A stretch of 64,000 nt of DNA from an uncultured Saprospiraceae bacterium (GCA_937951615.1 CALFBH010000058.1:27900-91899); one strand, 5' to 3'. Counted from the stretch's first letter, positions 25,881 to 35,786 are shown. Made by a program: numbers and translations. The notes: generated from the sequence alone by a model not told the origin.

Positions 25881-26278
25881 GTAAACGCTCTAGTCTGCGT
25901 TGAATTTGTGATTATCAAGCTTCTACTACAAAAGCATCGTTTTCAACCCTTAATAAAGGTAAAAAATGCTTTTTAAGCTTTTTTCACATATTCAACGCAT
26001 TTTTTTTTGCAAAATGTGATCCTTTTATCAGGGCATACTTATCAAAAAATAAACTAATTTTTGAAATGCTGCTGAAAATGTACCAACTTATTGATAACGT
26101 GCATTTTAAAAATTACGGCTAAAAATAGGTCACAGATATTTAGCCAATCATTTTGCAAATAACAAAAAAAAATAGATATTTGTATAGGCATTATTAGGCT
26201 AATGATAATGCAACATAATCCCTTGAACATCGTAACATTAACAGAGAAATATTTTATTCAATTAAAATTAAAAGGCTT
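25881..26278 (+). other. Gene-free AT-rich spacer between two ArsR paralogues
   Basis: Nothing coding was found in these 398 bases. T-rich stretches after 25970 could end transcription of the first regulator. No strong palindrome that would serve as an operator was seen, though both regulators could bind here. Confidence 0.5.
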
Positions 26279-26587
26279 ATGAGAAAGGCAAAGGTTAAAA
26301 TCAATGAGGAGAATCTTCAGGTCTCATCTGAAGTATTACGCGCACTGGCACACCCACTGCGTATGAGCATTCTGGAATTCGTGGACAAGCACAAGACCAT
26401 CAACGTAAACAAAATTTACAACACGTTGAAGTTGGAACAGTCTATCACTTCCCAACATCTAAGGATCTTGCGTACCGCAGGAGTCGTAGAAACAAGAAGA
26501 GATGGAAAGTTCATTTATTACACGCTTAATTATCCAAGAATTGCCCAGGTTGTCAAAGGAATTGATAACTTTTTGGAAAACGAGTAA
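26279..26587 (+). CDS. ArsR-family winged-helix regulator 2
   Basis: A 102-residue paralogue of the gene at 25542. Shared blocks are VLRALAHPLRMSILEFVDKH, LKLEQSITSQHLRILRTAGV and the wing RRDGKFIYYTLNYPRI. Here the classic ArsR 'ALAHPLR' start is intact, whereas the first paralogue has 'AVNHKLR'. No metal-binding Cys is present. A strong terminator follows at 26611-26653. Two such regulators side by side suggest an old duplication with divergent inputs. Confidence 0.9.
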   Translation: MRKAKVKINEENLQVSSEVLRALAHPLRMSILEFVDKHKTINVNKIYNTLKLEQSITSQHLRILRTAGVVETRRDGKFIYYTLNYPRIAQVVKGIDNFLENE

Positions 26588-26610
26588 TCGTTTCAAAAAA
26601 TAATTAAAGT

Positions 26611-26653
26611 AAAAAGGTTTGATTGCATTGGATGGCAATCAAACCTTTTTTTT
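26611..26653 (+). terminator. Strong intrinsic terminator
   Basis: A 16-bp stem (AAAAAGGTTTGATTGC / GCAATCAAACCTTTTT) with an 8-base loop and a T8 run ends the second ArsR gene. Confidence 0.92.
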
Positions 26654-26812
26654 ATGCCTACCTTTCACATTTTTAAATAAGCTCGCCTTAGCTAGGGTTA
26701 TATTTTTATCGTTTCACTTGCAAACATATTCGTAAATTACTAATTTTGGGATGTTTTGCCTGACAATAGGTAAGGTCTGATATTTGATAAATTTGTTTTT
26801 ATGATATAACGC

Positions 26813-27448
26813 ATGGAGATAATTCCAGAAGCAATAGCCCAATATGCAGAAGCACACACTTCAGCTGCACGTCCTTTATTGAAGGAGTTGGAACGAGAAA
26901 CCTGGCTCAGGCAATTGCATCCTGGGATGGTTTCGGGTGAGTTGCAAGGGCAGCTACTGACCATGTTGAGTTATATGCTTCGCCCACAAAGTATTTTGGA
27001 AATTGGTACATTCACTGGATATGCTACTCTCTGCCTGGCACAAGGGCTTCAGGAAGGGGGCGTCTTGGATACCATTGAAATAAATGAAGAATTAGAACCT
27101 CATATTCGACATTACTTGAAAGCTGCTGAAATGTCAGAAAAAATCCGGCTTCATATCGGCAATGCACTGGATATTGTTCCAAGAATGAATCAGCAATTTG
27201 ACTTGGTCTTTATAGATGCAGACAAAATAAATTATAGCCGCTATTACGAACTGGTACTTGAAAAAGTAAAAAAAGGTGGCTTTATATTGGTCGATAACGT
27301 CTTATGGTTTGGAAAGGTCGTGGATGGCTCAAAAGACAAAGACACGGAAGGGATTAAATTATTTAATGAAAAAGTACAGGCAGACTCCCGGGTAGAGAAT
27401 GTTATGCTTACTATACGAGATGGAATAATGATGATTAGAAAACTGTAG
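26813..27448 (+). CDS. O-methyltransferase (COMT/family 3 type)
   Basis: A 211-residue SAM-dependent catechol-type O-methyltransferase. Motif I is LEIGTFTGYATLCLA, motif II DTIEINEELE, and the metal-site region FDLVFIDADKINYSRYYE followed by LVDNVLWFGKV carries the Asp and Asn ligands that bind Mg2+ in the family. The N-terminal helix with LHPGMVSGELQGQLL is typical too. The natural substrate in Bacteroidota is not known. It is 27 bases upstream of a LysM glucosaminidase gene and may share its transcript. Confidence 0.92.
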   Translation: MEIIPEAIAQYAEAHTSAARPLLKELERETWLRQLHPGMVSGELQGQLLTMLSYMLRPQSILEIGTFTGYATLCLAQGLQEGGVLDTIEINEELEPHIRHYLKAAEMSEKIRLHIGNALDIVPRMNQQFDLVFIDADKINYSRYYELVLEKVKKGGFILVDNVLWFGKVVDGSKDKDTEGIKLFNEKVQADSRVENVMLTIRDGIMMIRKL

Positions 27449-27475
27449 TTAAATACCCCCAAAACACTAAAACAA

Positions 27476-29260
27476 ATGCGCTTACGATTAAAGCTATGTT
27501 TGATTTTTATACTCGGCTCTGTGCTACTCCATGCACAAGGGACTAGCTCGTCACGTACCAGATATATCAACCAGTTTATGCATATCGCGATTAGCGAAAT
27601 GGACAGAAGTGGTATTCCTGCAAGTATTACACTGGCGCAGGGGCTACACGAATCTAATGCTGGTGCTAGTAAACTAGCGACAAGTTCCAATAATCATTTT
27701 GGGATCAAATGCAAAAAGGAATGGACAGGGAAGACCTATTATCATGAAGACGATGATTATGACCGTGAAGGTAACCTGCTAGCATCCTGTTTTCGCGCTT
27801 ACACCATGCCCGAAGATTCCTATATCGACCATACCGATTTCCTGATGACACGCTCGCATTATGCCTTTATTTTTCAATACCCTAGAACAGATTATAAAAA
27901 TTGGGCAAAAGGACTGAAAAAAGCCGGCTATGCGACCGATGCAAAATATGCAGACAAAATCATTGCCATTATAGAACAGAATGACCTTGCTCAATACGAT
28001 TACCAAACAAGTCAGCCCGTCGTTTATGTTCCCCTTGTAGAACCAACAATTCCAACAACTTCAGAACCTATCGCCTCAACCGCTCCACCTGTTGTCATCG
28101 AAGCACAAGAAATCCCTGAAAAAGAAAAAGCTAAAATTCCAGAATTTCACGATATAAATGAACCGCTAAAATCCTTATTTCCCAAGCGTTATAAAGACGA
28201 TGTTTTTCAGATCAATCAAATCAAAACGACTGTTGCCAGACTAGATGATGTCCCGCTGTCTGTTGCACGTCGTTATGATATTCCTTTGAAAAAAATATTG
28301 AAATATAACGACATGCATCCCAGACAGAATTTTTTGCTGGAGCAATACGTGTTTTTGCAACCTAAACGCACACGCTGGCGTGGTGACAATCAATGGCATA
28401 TTGTGAAAGAAGGCGAGACCATGTACAGCATTTCTCAGTTGTATGGCATTCGGTTGAAATCATTATACAAAAGAAATAAAATGACGGAAGGACAAGAACC
28501 CGCCGTCAAACAGGAAATTGCTCTTCGCGGAAAGCGAAAAATTAGTCCAAAAATCAATACAGAAAAACGCAATCCAGAACGCTGGCACAAAGACGTCCCA
28601 GTCTCTAAAACAGGAACATTTAAAGAAAAAATCAAGGAATCTTTTAAACCAATTCCAGACCCTGATGAAGAAACCACAACGACAAGCATAAATACTATAG
28701 TGGCTCCGCCGGTTGTCTCCAAGCCACAGCCCGTAGAACGCCCAATGATCGACGAACCTGCCGACGAACCTGTTGTGATTAATGCAGCCAGTTTTGGAAA
28801 CCCGCCCATAACATCAACTCCATCTCCATTCACGAACACTGACCAGCCCTCAGAAACCTACATAAATACGCCCACTCAAATTTCTCCGCCCCTTTATGTA
28901 GATACTGTTGAAAGAACGGATGGTGAAGAAGAAAAATTTGAAATACCAACGACCGTCATGCCCGAACTCGAAATCGTAACAGTCGTCGTAGAAGCTCCCC
29001 CACCTCCTCCAAGCATTCAGAAAAACAAACCCACAGAACGTCCAATTCCTGCCCGTCCCACTATCAAACGCCCTGAACCGGTCACCCGAATCGAAACAAC
29101 GACACCTATTTATTCGACCAGTATGCTTCATGAGGTCGTGAAAGGTGATACGCTATGGAACATTGCCCAACGATACGATACTTCAGTCACTTCACTAAGA
29201 AATCTAAACAGCCTGACGTCCAATCTCATCCAGGTTGGGGCGCAACTGAAGGTTAAATAA
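27476..29260 (+). CDS. Exported glucosaminidase with LysM repeats, long form
   Basis: A 594-residue peptidoglycan hydrolase. A signal peptide ends at LLHAQG (about residue 22). Residues 32-168 are a GH73/FlgJ-type glucosaminidase domain: SGIPASITLAQGLHESNAGA with the catalytic Glu, NNHFGIKC and KNWAKGLKKAGYATD. Then come LysM-type cell-wall-binding repeats: a divergent one (about 235-290), one at about 303-350 (HIVKEGETMYSISQLYGI) and one at the C-terminus (548-594, VVKGDTLWNIAQRYDTS). A Pro/Thr-rich linker of nearly 180 residues separates the last two. The gene at 33215 is a shorter paralogue; a restriction-modification pair lies between them. Confidence 0.93.
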   Translation: MRLRLKLCLIFILGSVLLHAQGTSSSRTRYINQFMHIAISEMDRSGIPASITLAQGLHESNAGASKLATSSNNHFGIKCKKEWTGKTYYHEDDDYDREGNLLASCFRAYTMPEDSYIDHTDFLMTRSHYAFIFQYPRTDYKNWAKGLKKAGYATDAKYADKIIAIIEQNDLAQYDYQTSQPVVYVPLVEPTIPTTSEPIASTAPPVVIEAQEIPEKEKAKIPEFHDINEPLKSLFPKRYKDDVFQINQIKTTVARLDDVPLSVARRYDIPLKKILKYNDMHPRQNFLLEQYVFLQPKRTRWRGDNQWHIVKEGETMYSISQLYGIRLKSLYKRNKMTEGQEPAVKQEIALRGKRKISPKINTEKRNPERWHKDVPVSKTGTFKEKIKESFKPIPDPDEETTTTSINTIVAPPVVSKPQPVERPMIDEPADEPVVINAASFGNPPITSTPSPFTNTDQPSETYINTPTQISPPLYVDTVERTDGEEEKFEIPTTVMPELEIVTVVVEAPPPPPSIQKNKPTERPIPARPTIKRPEPVTRIETTTPIYSTSMLHEVVKGDTLWNIAQRYDTSVTSLRNLNSLTSNLIQVGAQLKVK

Positions 29261-29352
29261 TGTCAGAATTAATCATTATTTAAAAGCAGAGTTTTAATCT
29301 GAGTGTACTGCTAAAATGTAGTAAAATTGCTCTAATTAAAAGTTAATTCCAG

Positions 29353-29383
29353 TTGCAAAACAACAACTTTTTAGTTACTTTTG
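29353..29383 (+). promoter_or_regulatory. Promoter of the restriction-modification operon
   Basis: TTG (29353-29355), a 20-base spacer and TACTTTTG (29376-29383) form a good Bacteroidota promoter 56 bases before the methyltransferase start. Confidence 0.75.
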
Positions 29384-29438
29384 TGTAAACTATTTGATAA
29401 CAAACTAACTTTTAAATTAGAACAAACACTTAATTAAG

Positions 29439-32400
29439 ATGAACTTAATTGAAAAAATTTTTAGTGGCTTGGGTTTTGATTTAAAGAGTGATTTTGAATC
29501 AAAACGGATTGCTTCCATTGAACAGAAGTCAGATTTACATAAAAAACTACATAACTCCTTTTATTTCTATAAGGCCCCAAATCAAACCAATACATCCTTT
29601 TATCTCATTACCATACTACTCAATTCTTATGAATTGAATGAAATTAGAAAGTTTATTTGGAATGAGAATATAGCCGACTTAATATTTTATATTACTGATG
29701 ACAAAAGTAGAGACTTAGGTTTGTTTTTTGCTAAAGCATCTCCGAAATTAAATTTTAAAACTCTTACAATAGACAGTTTTTCTACCTCTATAGAAGATGA
29801 AGTCAAAATGGCTAATATAAAAAAATGGCAATTTGATAGTGGTGCTTTTTGGTTTAACTACCACACGTTTTTAAATAAAACACAACATAAAAGTATTGAT
29901 AAAGTATTAATTTCAACATTAACAACACTTAAAGCCCAGCTTAGTGATCTTTTAACTAAAAATATTGAAAATCCTTCCTTAAGGGTAGAAATTGTACAAG
30001 CCTTAATTGATAGAACCCTTTACATAAAGTACTTGGAAGACAATCATATTATAAATTCATACTTTTATACGCATTATTTTGGAAATGAAAGACTTGATTA
30101 TAAAACATTATTGTCAAGTAACAAGAAAAAGTCCCTAAATAAGCTATTTAAAATAATTCATAAAATTTTTAATAATAGTTTATTTGATAAGCCTAGTATA
30201 AAAGATGACTATCTGACTAATGAGGTTTGTGAATTATTGTACAATTCACTAGGGACAGATTTAGAAACGAATCAACTGCGATTATTTGATTTTCAATTCA
30301 ATGTAATTCCAGTTGAGTTTATTAGTTACATATACGAAATATTTTTAAGCGAAAAACAAAAGGAAAACGGTATTTATTATACTCCTAAGAAATTAGCCCA
30401 ATTGATTGTTGATGATGTAATTATTGAAGGAGGTGTAGGTAAAGTTTTAGACCCTTCGTGTGGGTCGGGTATGTTCCTGATAGTCGCATTTCAAAAATTA
30501 TTGGAAAATAGTGCAGAGAAAAAGTTTAAAAAGATTGAAAAAAAGATTGAATTTCGTACAAAGCTTTTGTCCGAGAATATCTTTGGTATTGAAAAAGAAA
30601 TTACAGCCCAGAGATTTACTTTGTTTTCACTGTCGCTTCAACTTTTCAGAGGAATTGACCCTTTAGAAATTAGAGAGTTTATATCGAAACAGCTAAAAGA
30701 AAATAAAGAAGTATCATTATTTAGTAAGTATTCTTTTTTTGGTAATATTGTCCATACAAATTCATTGTCCATACAAGATGTCCCCTTTAAAAATAAGAAT
30801 TTTGATTATATCGTCGGAAATCCTCCGTTTTTTGAAATCAAACAAACTTATGAGGAAATTTCATTTCTAAATAAATATGAGTTAGAATTTGGCAGCACAA
30901 TTATCAAAGCAAAAGATATTGTAGGTAAGCATCAAATATCCCAATGCTTTCTATTAAAAATAAAAGATTGGGCTAATAAAAAAACGAGATTCGGTTTTGT
31001 TTCTAACAGTTCTAATTTTTATAATGATAATTCAAATAAGTTTCAAGAATTCTTTTATTCTACTTATAACATTGAAAAAATTTATGAGTTATCTAAGGTA
31101 AAAAAGATTCTGTTTGAAAAAGCAAAAGAAAGTGTCGTTGCACTTATCTTCTCTGACCAAAATTCCAATGATAATTTAATTGAATATTATCCTGTAGATT
31201 TAGGTGTTTTTTCAGAAAAGCCGTTTGAACTGCTTATCATTCAAGAAGACAAAAGTATTTTTATTAAACAATCATTATTAAATCAGTCTGTAAGGTTAAG
31301 AGACTTTCTAGTTGGTAATGAATATGATAGGAAACTAATTGATTTATTAAACAAGAATGATAAACTAGAGAATTACATTCTGAAAAACAATAAAGGAAAT
31401 TACTTTATTCATAGAGGGATAGACCTAGTTGGTTTTCGTGAGGCTCAGAAAGAATTTGAAATCTCAACGGAGAAATGGGGGAGAATGACAACCAAAGATC
31501 AAAGGAATTATAAAAATCAATTTGTAAAAAAATATTCTAGTGAGTCAGAAAACAAAAAATTTGACACTCCATTTATTAAACCGAAAGATATTAACAGGTT
31601 TTCTATAAAGTCTTTTTCATCTTATTTAGGAGACATCTCCATGTTCCATAGACCGAGAAAACAGGAAATTTTCACAGGCGATAGGATTATTTGGAGCAGA
31701 ATAGGTAAGAGCATAAAGGCTATTTACTATAAGGATAAGCTGTTTTTCGATTTTGATTTGTATGTTATCAAGTTAAATAATAATGGCTATTATAATTTCA
31801 TTGCAGCAATTCTCAATTCTCAATTGTCAGACTATTTTATAAACCTTTACCTGAAAAAAAGGATAGGTAGTTCTTTTCCTAAAATTGGTAAAGAGGACAT
31901 TAAGAAAATTCCAATACCTCAAAAAATAGATCAAGGAGTATTAGGTCAAATTTCATCAATTAGTGAAAAGTTAAAACAAGGAGAAAATAATGATGAATTA
32001 ATTCCAAGACTGAATGAATTAATCTTTGAATTATACAATTTATCTTACCTTGAAAAACAAAGAATTAGAGACTACTTTTTGTCGAAAACTAAAATAACAA
32101 AAACAGGTAATGAATTAGAAAAGTACAAAGCTGTACTTGTAGATACAGTTAGTATGTATCTCCGAAATCCCATTGACATTATTTTTAGTAAGACCGATTT
32201 TAATTTAATTGTTGCCAAAGTTGTTTTGAACCAAAAACCTAATACATCAAGCGCAGATAAAGTAAAATATTATATGCTTAGTGAAATCTTTGAGCAAAAT
32301 CCGAATGAAAATTTTTTAGCATCCCAGGAAAAAATATACGGCAGAGATTGTGTCTATATTCTAAAAAAAGGAATAAATCTAAATTGGACAGAAACAAAGG

Positions 32401-32468
32401 CTTATGAAGATGGGAAAGAAATTCTAAAATACATTGTACCAAATGGAGAGAGAATACATAAGAATTAA
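29439..32468 (+). CDS. Restriction-system N6-adenine DNA methyltransferase (Eco57I-like)
   Basis: A 1,009-residue methyltransferase of the Eco57I/type II gamma class. The catalytic part shows YYTPKKLAQLIVDD, motif I DPSCGSGMFLIVAF (near 338), a second acidic motif after NIFGIEKE, and motif IV VGNPPFFEI (near 460). The C-terminal 400 residues contain target-recognition-like sequence (SFSSYLGDISMFHRPRKQEI, LKKRIGSSFPKIGKEDIKKI). No PD-(D/E)XK motif was found in its N-terminal 250 residues, which fits cleavage by the next gene. Very AT-rich compared with both flanking LysM genes, which points to acquisition. Overlaps the nuclease gene by 26 bases. Confidence 0.85.
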   Translation: MNLIEKIFSGLGFDLKSDFESKRIASIEQKSDLHKKLHNSFYFYKAPNQTNTSFYLITILLNSYELNEIRKFIWNENIADLIFYITDDKSRDLGLFFAKASPKLNFKTLTIDSFSTSIEDEVKMANIKKWQFDSGAFWFNYHTFLNKTQHKSIDKVLISTLTTLKAQLSDLLTKNIENPSLRVEIVQALIDRTLYIKYLEDNHIINSYFYTHYFGNERLDYKTLLSSNKKKSLNKLFKIIHKIFNNSLFDKPSIKDDYLTNEVCELLYNSLGTDLETNQLRLFDFQFNVIPVEFISYIYEIFLSEKQKENGIYYTPKKLAQLIVDDVIIEGGVGKVLDPSCGSGMFLIVAFQKLLENSAEKKFKKIEKKIEFRTKLLSENIFGIEKEITAQRFTLFSLSLQLFRGIDPLEIREFISKQLKENKEVSLFSKYSFFGNIVHTNSLSIQDVPFKNKNFDYIVGNPPFFEIKQTYEEISFLNKYELEFGSTIIKAKDIVGKHQISQCFLLKIKDWANKKTRFGFVSNSSNFYNDNSNKFQEFFYSTYNIEKIYELSKVKKILFEKAKESVVALIFSDQNSNDNLIEYYPVDLGVFSEKPFELLIIQEDKSIFIKQSLLNQSVRLRDFLVGNEYDRKLIDLLNKNDKLENYILKNNKGNYFIHRGIDLVGFREAQKEFEISTEKWGRMTTKDQRNYKNQFVKKYSSESENKKFDTPFIKPKDINRFSIKSFSSYLGDISMFHRPRKQEIFTGDRIIWSRIGKSIKAIYYKDKLFFDFDLYVIKLNNNGYYNFIAAILNSQLSDYFINLYLKKRIGSSFPKIGKEDIKKIPIPQKIDQGVLGQISSISEKLKQGENNDELIPRLNELIFELYNLSYLEKQRIRDYFLSKTKITKTGNELEKYKAVLVDTVSMYLRNPIDIIFSKTDFNLIVAKVVLNQKPNTSSADKVKYYMLSEIFEQNPNENFLASQEKIYGRDCVYILKKGINLNWTETKAYEDGKEILKYIVPNGERIHKN

Positions 32469-33153
32469 GAAACCGTCTCCTTTGCCTGATTATACTTCTC
32501 TTCAGAGAAAATTGAATGATAAGGTTTGGAAAGAAATGGTACTTTATCATTTGTTAATGTTCTATAAGCATTATGATATTGATGAACTGAAAAATATTAT
32601 TATATCAGAGAAAAAAGAAGCCCATCCAAGAGTAGAAAGAATTATAGCCAAATACCTTAGGAAATATTTAAAAAATAATCGAAAATTTGACCTTCAATTT
32701 GATGTCTATGGAGAGGTGACAAATGATGAAGACATTGAAGGAAATTATGATATAGTTATCAGTAATACTTACTGGGAGAACAAGTATTACTTTGAATGTA
32801 AGAACCTAAAAGATACAACAGACTTAATCAACAAGTATATCTATTGTAAAATCAACAAGAATGGTGAAAAAATAAGTGATGGAGGGATTTATCGTTACTT
32901 TAATGGTAAATATGCCCAAAATCAAAATTTTGGAGGTATGATAGGGTTTGTATTAGCAGGTACCATTGCAGAGATAAAGAGTAGAATAATTAATAAATTA
33001 GATACTCCATTTGACATAAGTCCAGAAGGAGATTTAAAACGTACAAGGGATAAATCAATTGAAGGAAATGAATTTACATTTACCAGCATACACTCAAGAT
33101 TTGGTGAAGATTTCACAATTGACCACCTGCTTTTTGATCTGCAATTAAGTTAA
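32443..33153 (+). CDS. PD-(D/E)XK restriction endonuclease partner
   Basis: A 236-residue protein that starts inside the end of the methyltransferase gene (MEREYIRIKKPSPLP at 32443). The likely nuclease site is DEDIEGNYDIVISN with Asp near 103, then KYYFECKNLKDTTD with the E-C-K triad near 118-120, the standard D...ExK spacing. FGGMIGFVLAG in the second half could be the strand that follows the active site. It is not similar to a named endonuclease as far as I can tell; the assignment rests on the motif and the overlap with a methyltransferase. An alternative start at 32434 adds three residues. Confidence 0.7.
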   Translation: MEREYIRIKKPSPLPDYTSLQRKLNDKVWKEMVLYHLLMFYKHYDIDELKNIIISEKKEAHPRVERIIAKYLRKYLKNNRKFDLQFDVYGEVTNDEDIEGNYDIVISNTYWENKYYFECKNLKDTTDLINKYIYCKINKNGEKISDGGIYRYFNGKYAQNQNFGGMIGFVLAGTIAEIKSRIINKLDTPFDISPEGDLKRTRDKSIEGNEFTFTSIHSRFGEDFTIDHLLFDLQLS

Positions 33154-33214
33154 CACTTTTTACTTCCTTCACATCTTCAAATTACCAATATTTCTTAGAA
33201 TATTCAACTCAAAC

Positions 33215-34432
33215 ATGTCAAGACTCATTATTATTACGCTGTTTTTCAGCTTTACTACAACGCTATTTTCACAGGCTGGCGACCAGAAGGCTTATATCCG
33301 CGATTACCGCGAAATTGCTATCGAAGAAATGGATAGAAGCGGGATTCCGGCAAGCATCAAAATGGCGCAGGGCATATTAGAATCCGGGGCTGGAGCGAGT
33401 ACGCTTTCGCGTAAAGCGAATAATCATTTTGGTATCAAATGTGGCGGCAGTTGGAATGGCGGAACCTATTATCACGAAGACGATGATTATGATAAAAAAG
33501 GAAACTTGATAAAATCCTGTTTCCGAAAATATGGTTCAGCCGACGAATCTTATCGGGCGCACACCGTCTTTTTGCAAAGCAATCAACGCTATGCCTTTTT
33601 ATTTGATTATGATAAAACAGATTACAAAAACTGGGCAAGAGGACTGAAAAAAGCAGGCTATGCCACCAATCCAAAATATCCCAACCTGCTCATCGATTTG
33701 ATAGAACGATACGAACTGCACAAACTAGATAAAATGACCAGTGAAATTCTAGTTTTTGAAGATGACCCAGAAGAAAAACCGACCACAAAACCACCAGTAA
33801 GACCGTCCACAAAACCTGGCACAAGTCGCCCAAGCAGCAGAAAAGAATCAGTCAATAATCAAGTCAAAATGATTATTGCCAAAAATGGCGATACATACGC
33901 GAAACTCGCTTCGGCTTATAAGATAGGACTCAGTCGTTTATTAAAATATAATGACCTCTCTCGCAGCACGGCCTTACAAGATGGCGATTTTGTATACACA
34001 CAACCCAAGCGCAAAAAATACCGGAATAACAAAAGTACGCATCGAGTAAAAGCAGGCGAAAACATGTATGCCCTTTCCCAAAAGTACGGCATCCGTCTTG
34101 AATGTCTATACAAACGAAATCGAATGAACCCAGGCACACAACCAGCTGTTGGTGAACGCCTTTATATAAAGAAAAAAGCAAAAACAGCCCCCAAAACTGC
34201 TCGCCCTGGCAGCACAAAACCGCCAGTCATCAGCAAGCCGCCACCGGCTAAGCCACCGGTGACCAGCAAGCCACCTGAACCACAAACAGCAACAAAAATT
34301 TATATCGTAAAAAAAGGAGATACACTTTGGGCTGTTGCAAGAAAATATGGCATCAGTGTAGATAAATTAAAAAGTTTGAATAATTTGTCATCAAATGTAA
34401 TTAGCGTCGGACAGGAATTGCGCGTAGAATAA
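33215..34432 (+). CDS. Exported glucosaminidase with LysM repeats, short form
   Basis: A 405-residue paralogue of the gene at 27476. A signal peptide (about 1-20) precedes the glucosaminidase domain (about 27-165: SGIPASIKMAQGILESGAGA, NNHFGIKC, YKNWARGLKKAGYATN). After a short Thr/Pro/Lys linker come three LysM units: one near 212-262, one near 270-318 (HRVKAGENMYALSQKYGI), and one at the C-terminus (IVKKGDTLWAVARKYGIS, about 361-405). The order of domains is the same as in the long form but the linkers are much shorter. The two genes were probably a tandem pair before the restriction genes arrived. Expected role: cell-wall turnover or daughter-cell separation. Confidence 0.93.
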   Translation: MSRLIIITLFFSFTTTLFSQAGDQKAYIRDYREIAIEEMDRSGIPASIKMAQGILESGAGASTLSRKANNHFGIKCGGSWNGGTYYHEDDDYDKKGNLIKSCFRKYGSADESYRAHTVFLQSNQRYAFLFDYDKTDYKNWARGLKKAGYATNPKYPNLLIDLIERYELHKLDKMTSEILVFEDDPEEKPTTKPPVRPSTKPGTSRPSSRKESVNNQVKMIIAKNGDTYAKLASAYKIGLSRLLKYNDLSRSTALQDGDFVYTQPKRKKYRNNKSTHRVKAGENMYALSQKYGIRLECLYKRNRMNPGTQPAVGERLYIKKKAKTAPKTARPGSTKPPVISKPPPAKPPVTSKPPEPQTATKIYIVKKGDTLWAVARKYGISVDKLKSLNNLSSNVISVGQELRVE

Positions 34433-34454
34433 TACAAAGCATAACACATATAAT

Positions 34455-35507
34455 ATGAGAACAATCAAAGGACCGGCTATTTTTCTGGCACAATTTGTAG
34501 GCAGTGAAGCCCCATTCAACAGCCTTGATGGATTGTGTAAATGGGCAAGCGATTTAGGTTATAAAGGTATTCAGATTCCCACCTGGGAAAAAGGACTTAT
34601 CGACCTAGACAAAGCCGCCGACAGCAAAACCTACTGTGATGAACTCAAGGGAAAAGTAGCCGCTTATGGTTTGGAAATAACAGAATTGAGTACACACTTG
34701 CAAGGACAGTTGGTTGCCGTGAATCCTGCTTACGATGTTATGTTTGATGCTTTCGCGCCCGCTCACCTGAAAGGCAATTATGCCAGCAGAACAGCATGGG
34801 CAAAAGAACAGGTAAAAAAAGCGATCCGTGCTTCAAAGCATCTCGGGATTGGTGTTCACGCTACTTTTTCTGGGGCATTGATGTGGCATACGATGTACCC
34901 TTGGCCACAGCGACCTTCGGGCTTGGTCGAGTTAGGATTTAAGGAGCTGGCTGCGCGTTGGTTGCCTATATTAGATTGTGCAAAAGAGAATGGCGTTGAT
35001 GTATGTTATGAAATTCATCCGGGAGAAGACTTGCATGATGGAATTACTTTTGAACGGTTTCTAGCCGCAACAAACAAGCATGAAAGTGCCCATATTTTAT
35101 ACGACCCCAGCCATTTTGTTTTACAACAATTGGATTATCTCGCCTTTATAGACATTTACCACGAACACATAAAAATGTTTCATGTCAAAGATGCTGAATT
35201 TAATCCTACAGGAAGAAGTGGCGTGTATGGCGGCTATCAGGACTGGGTGGATCGTCCAGGAAGATTTCGGTCTTTGGGCGATGGACAAATAGATTTTAAA
35301 GCTATCTTTACTAAGCTGACTCAATATGGCTTTGATGGCTGGGCAGTGATGGAGTGGGAGTGCTGTATCAAATCGCCTGAACAGGGCGCAAGAGAAGGCG
35401 CACCATTTATTCAAAGCTGTATGATAGAAGCCAGCAAAAAAGCTTTCGATGATTTTGCTGGTGGTGATGCGGATGAGGCGGTGAATAGGAAGATTTTGGG
35501 TATTTAG
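34455..35507 (+). CDS. Sugar phosphate isomerase/epimerase (xylose-isomerase-like TIM barrel)
   Basis: A 350-residue cytoplasmic AP_endonuc_2-type TIM barrel. Metal-binding landmarks are VCYEIHPGEDLHDG (Glu), HILYDPSHFVLQQLD (Asp and His), IKMFHVKDAEF (His) and WAVMEWECC (Glu). YGGYQDWVDRPGRFRSLGDG is a typical loop of large members. No signal peptide. It begins a stretch of sugar-related genes (DUF1080, GMC dehydrogenase, second isomerase, MFS, Gfo/Idh/MocA), and family members in such clusters act on keto-sugars or inositols. The exact substrate is not known. Confidence 0.88.
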   Translation: MRTIKGPAIFLAQFVGSEAPFNSLDGLCKWASDLGYKGIQIPTWEKGLIDLDKAADSKTYCDELKGKVAAYGLEITELSTHLQGQLVAVNPAYDVMFDAFAPAHLKGNYASRTAWAKEQVKKAIRASKHLGIGVHATFSGALMWHTMYPWPQRPSGLVELGFKELAARWLPILDCAKENGVDVCYEIHPGEDLHDGITFERFLAATNKHESAHILYDPSHFVLQQLDYLAFIDIYHEHIKMFHVKDAEFNPTGRSGVYGGYQDWVDRPGRFRSLGDGQIDFKAIFTKLTQYGFDGWAVMEWECCIKSPEQGAREGAPFIQSCMIEASKKAFDDFAGGDADEAVNRKILGI

Positions 35508-35610
35508 TGGAAGAGTTGTCCATAGTCGACGGTCGATGGTCCATAGCTGAGATTTAACGATATTCCTGTTTTGTAAGTTTGCGTAACAAATGGTACAATT
35601 TTGCTGTCCC

Positions 35611-35775
35611 ATTCGCCTACGGTTGAAACCATAGGCTACCAAATAGACGTGTCTATGACACTTGTAAAGCTGCCTAGTTGAAGGGCTACCTAAGTCGCGA
35701 ATTCTATGTTAAAAACAAATGATTCGACATAGCGACGAATGATTTGGTAGCCAATGGTTTTAACCATGGGTACTT
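35611..35775 (+). repeat. Palindromic repeat element between isomerase and DUF1080 genes
   Basis: The ends CCTACGGTTGAAACCATAGGCTACCAAAT and, on the right, the complement of TTTGGTAGCCAATGGTTTTAACCATGGGTA form imperfect inverted repeats of about 28 bases around a core that holds its own stem (CTATGT / ACATAG). No ORF inside. It looks like a REP- or MITE-like element; no target duplication could be recognised. Confidence 0.5.
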
Positions 35776-35786
35776 AGTGCAATCAC

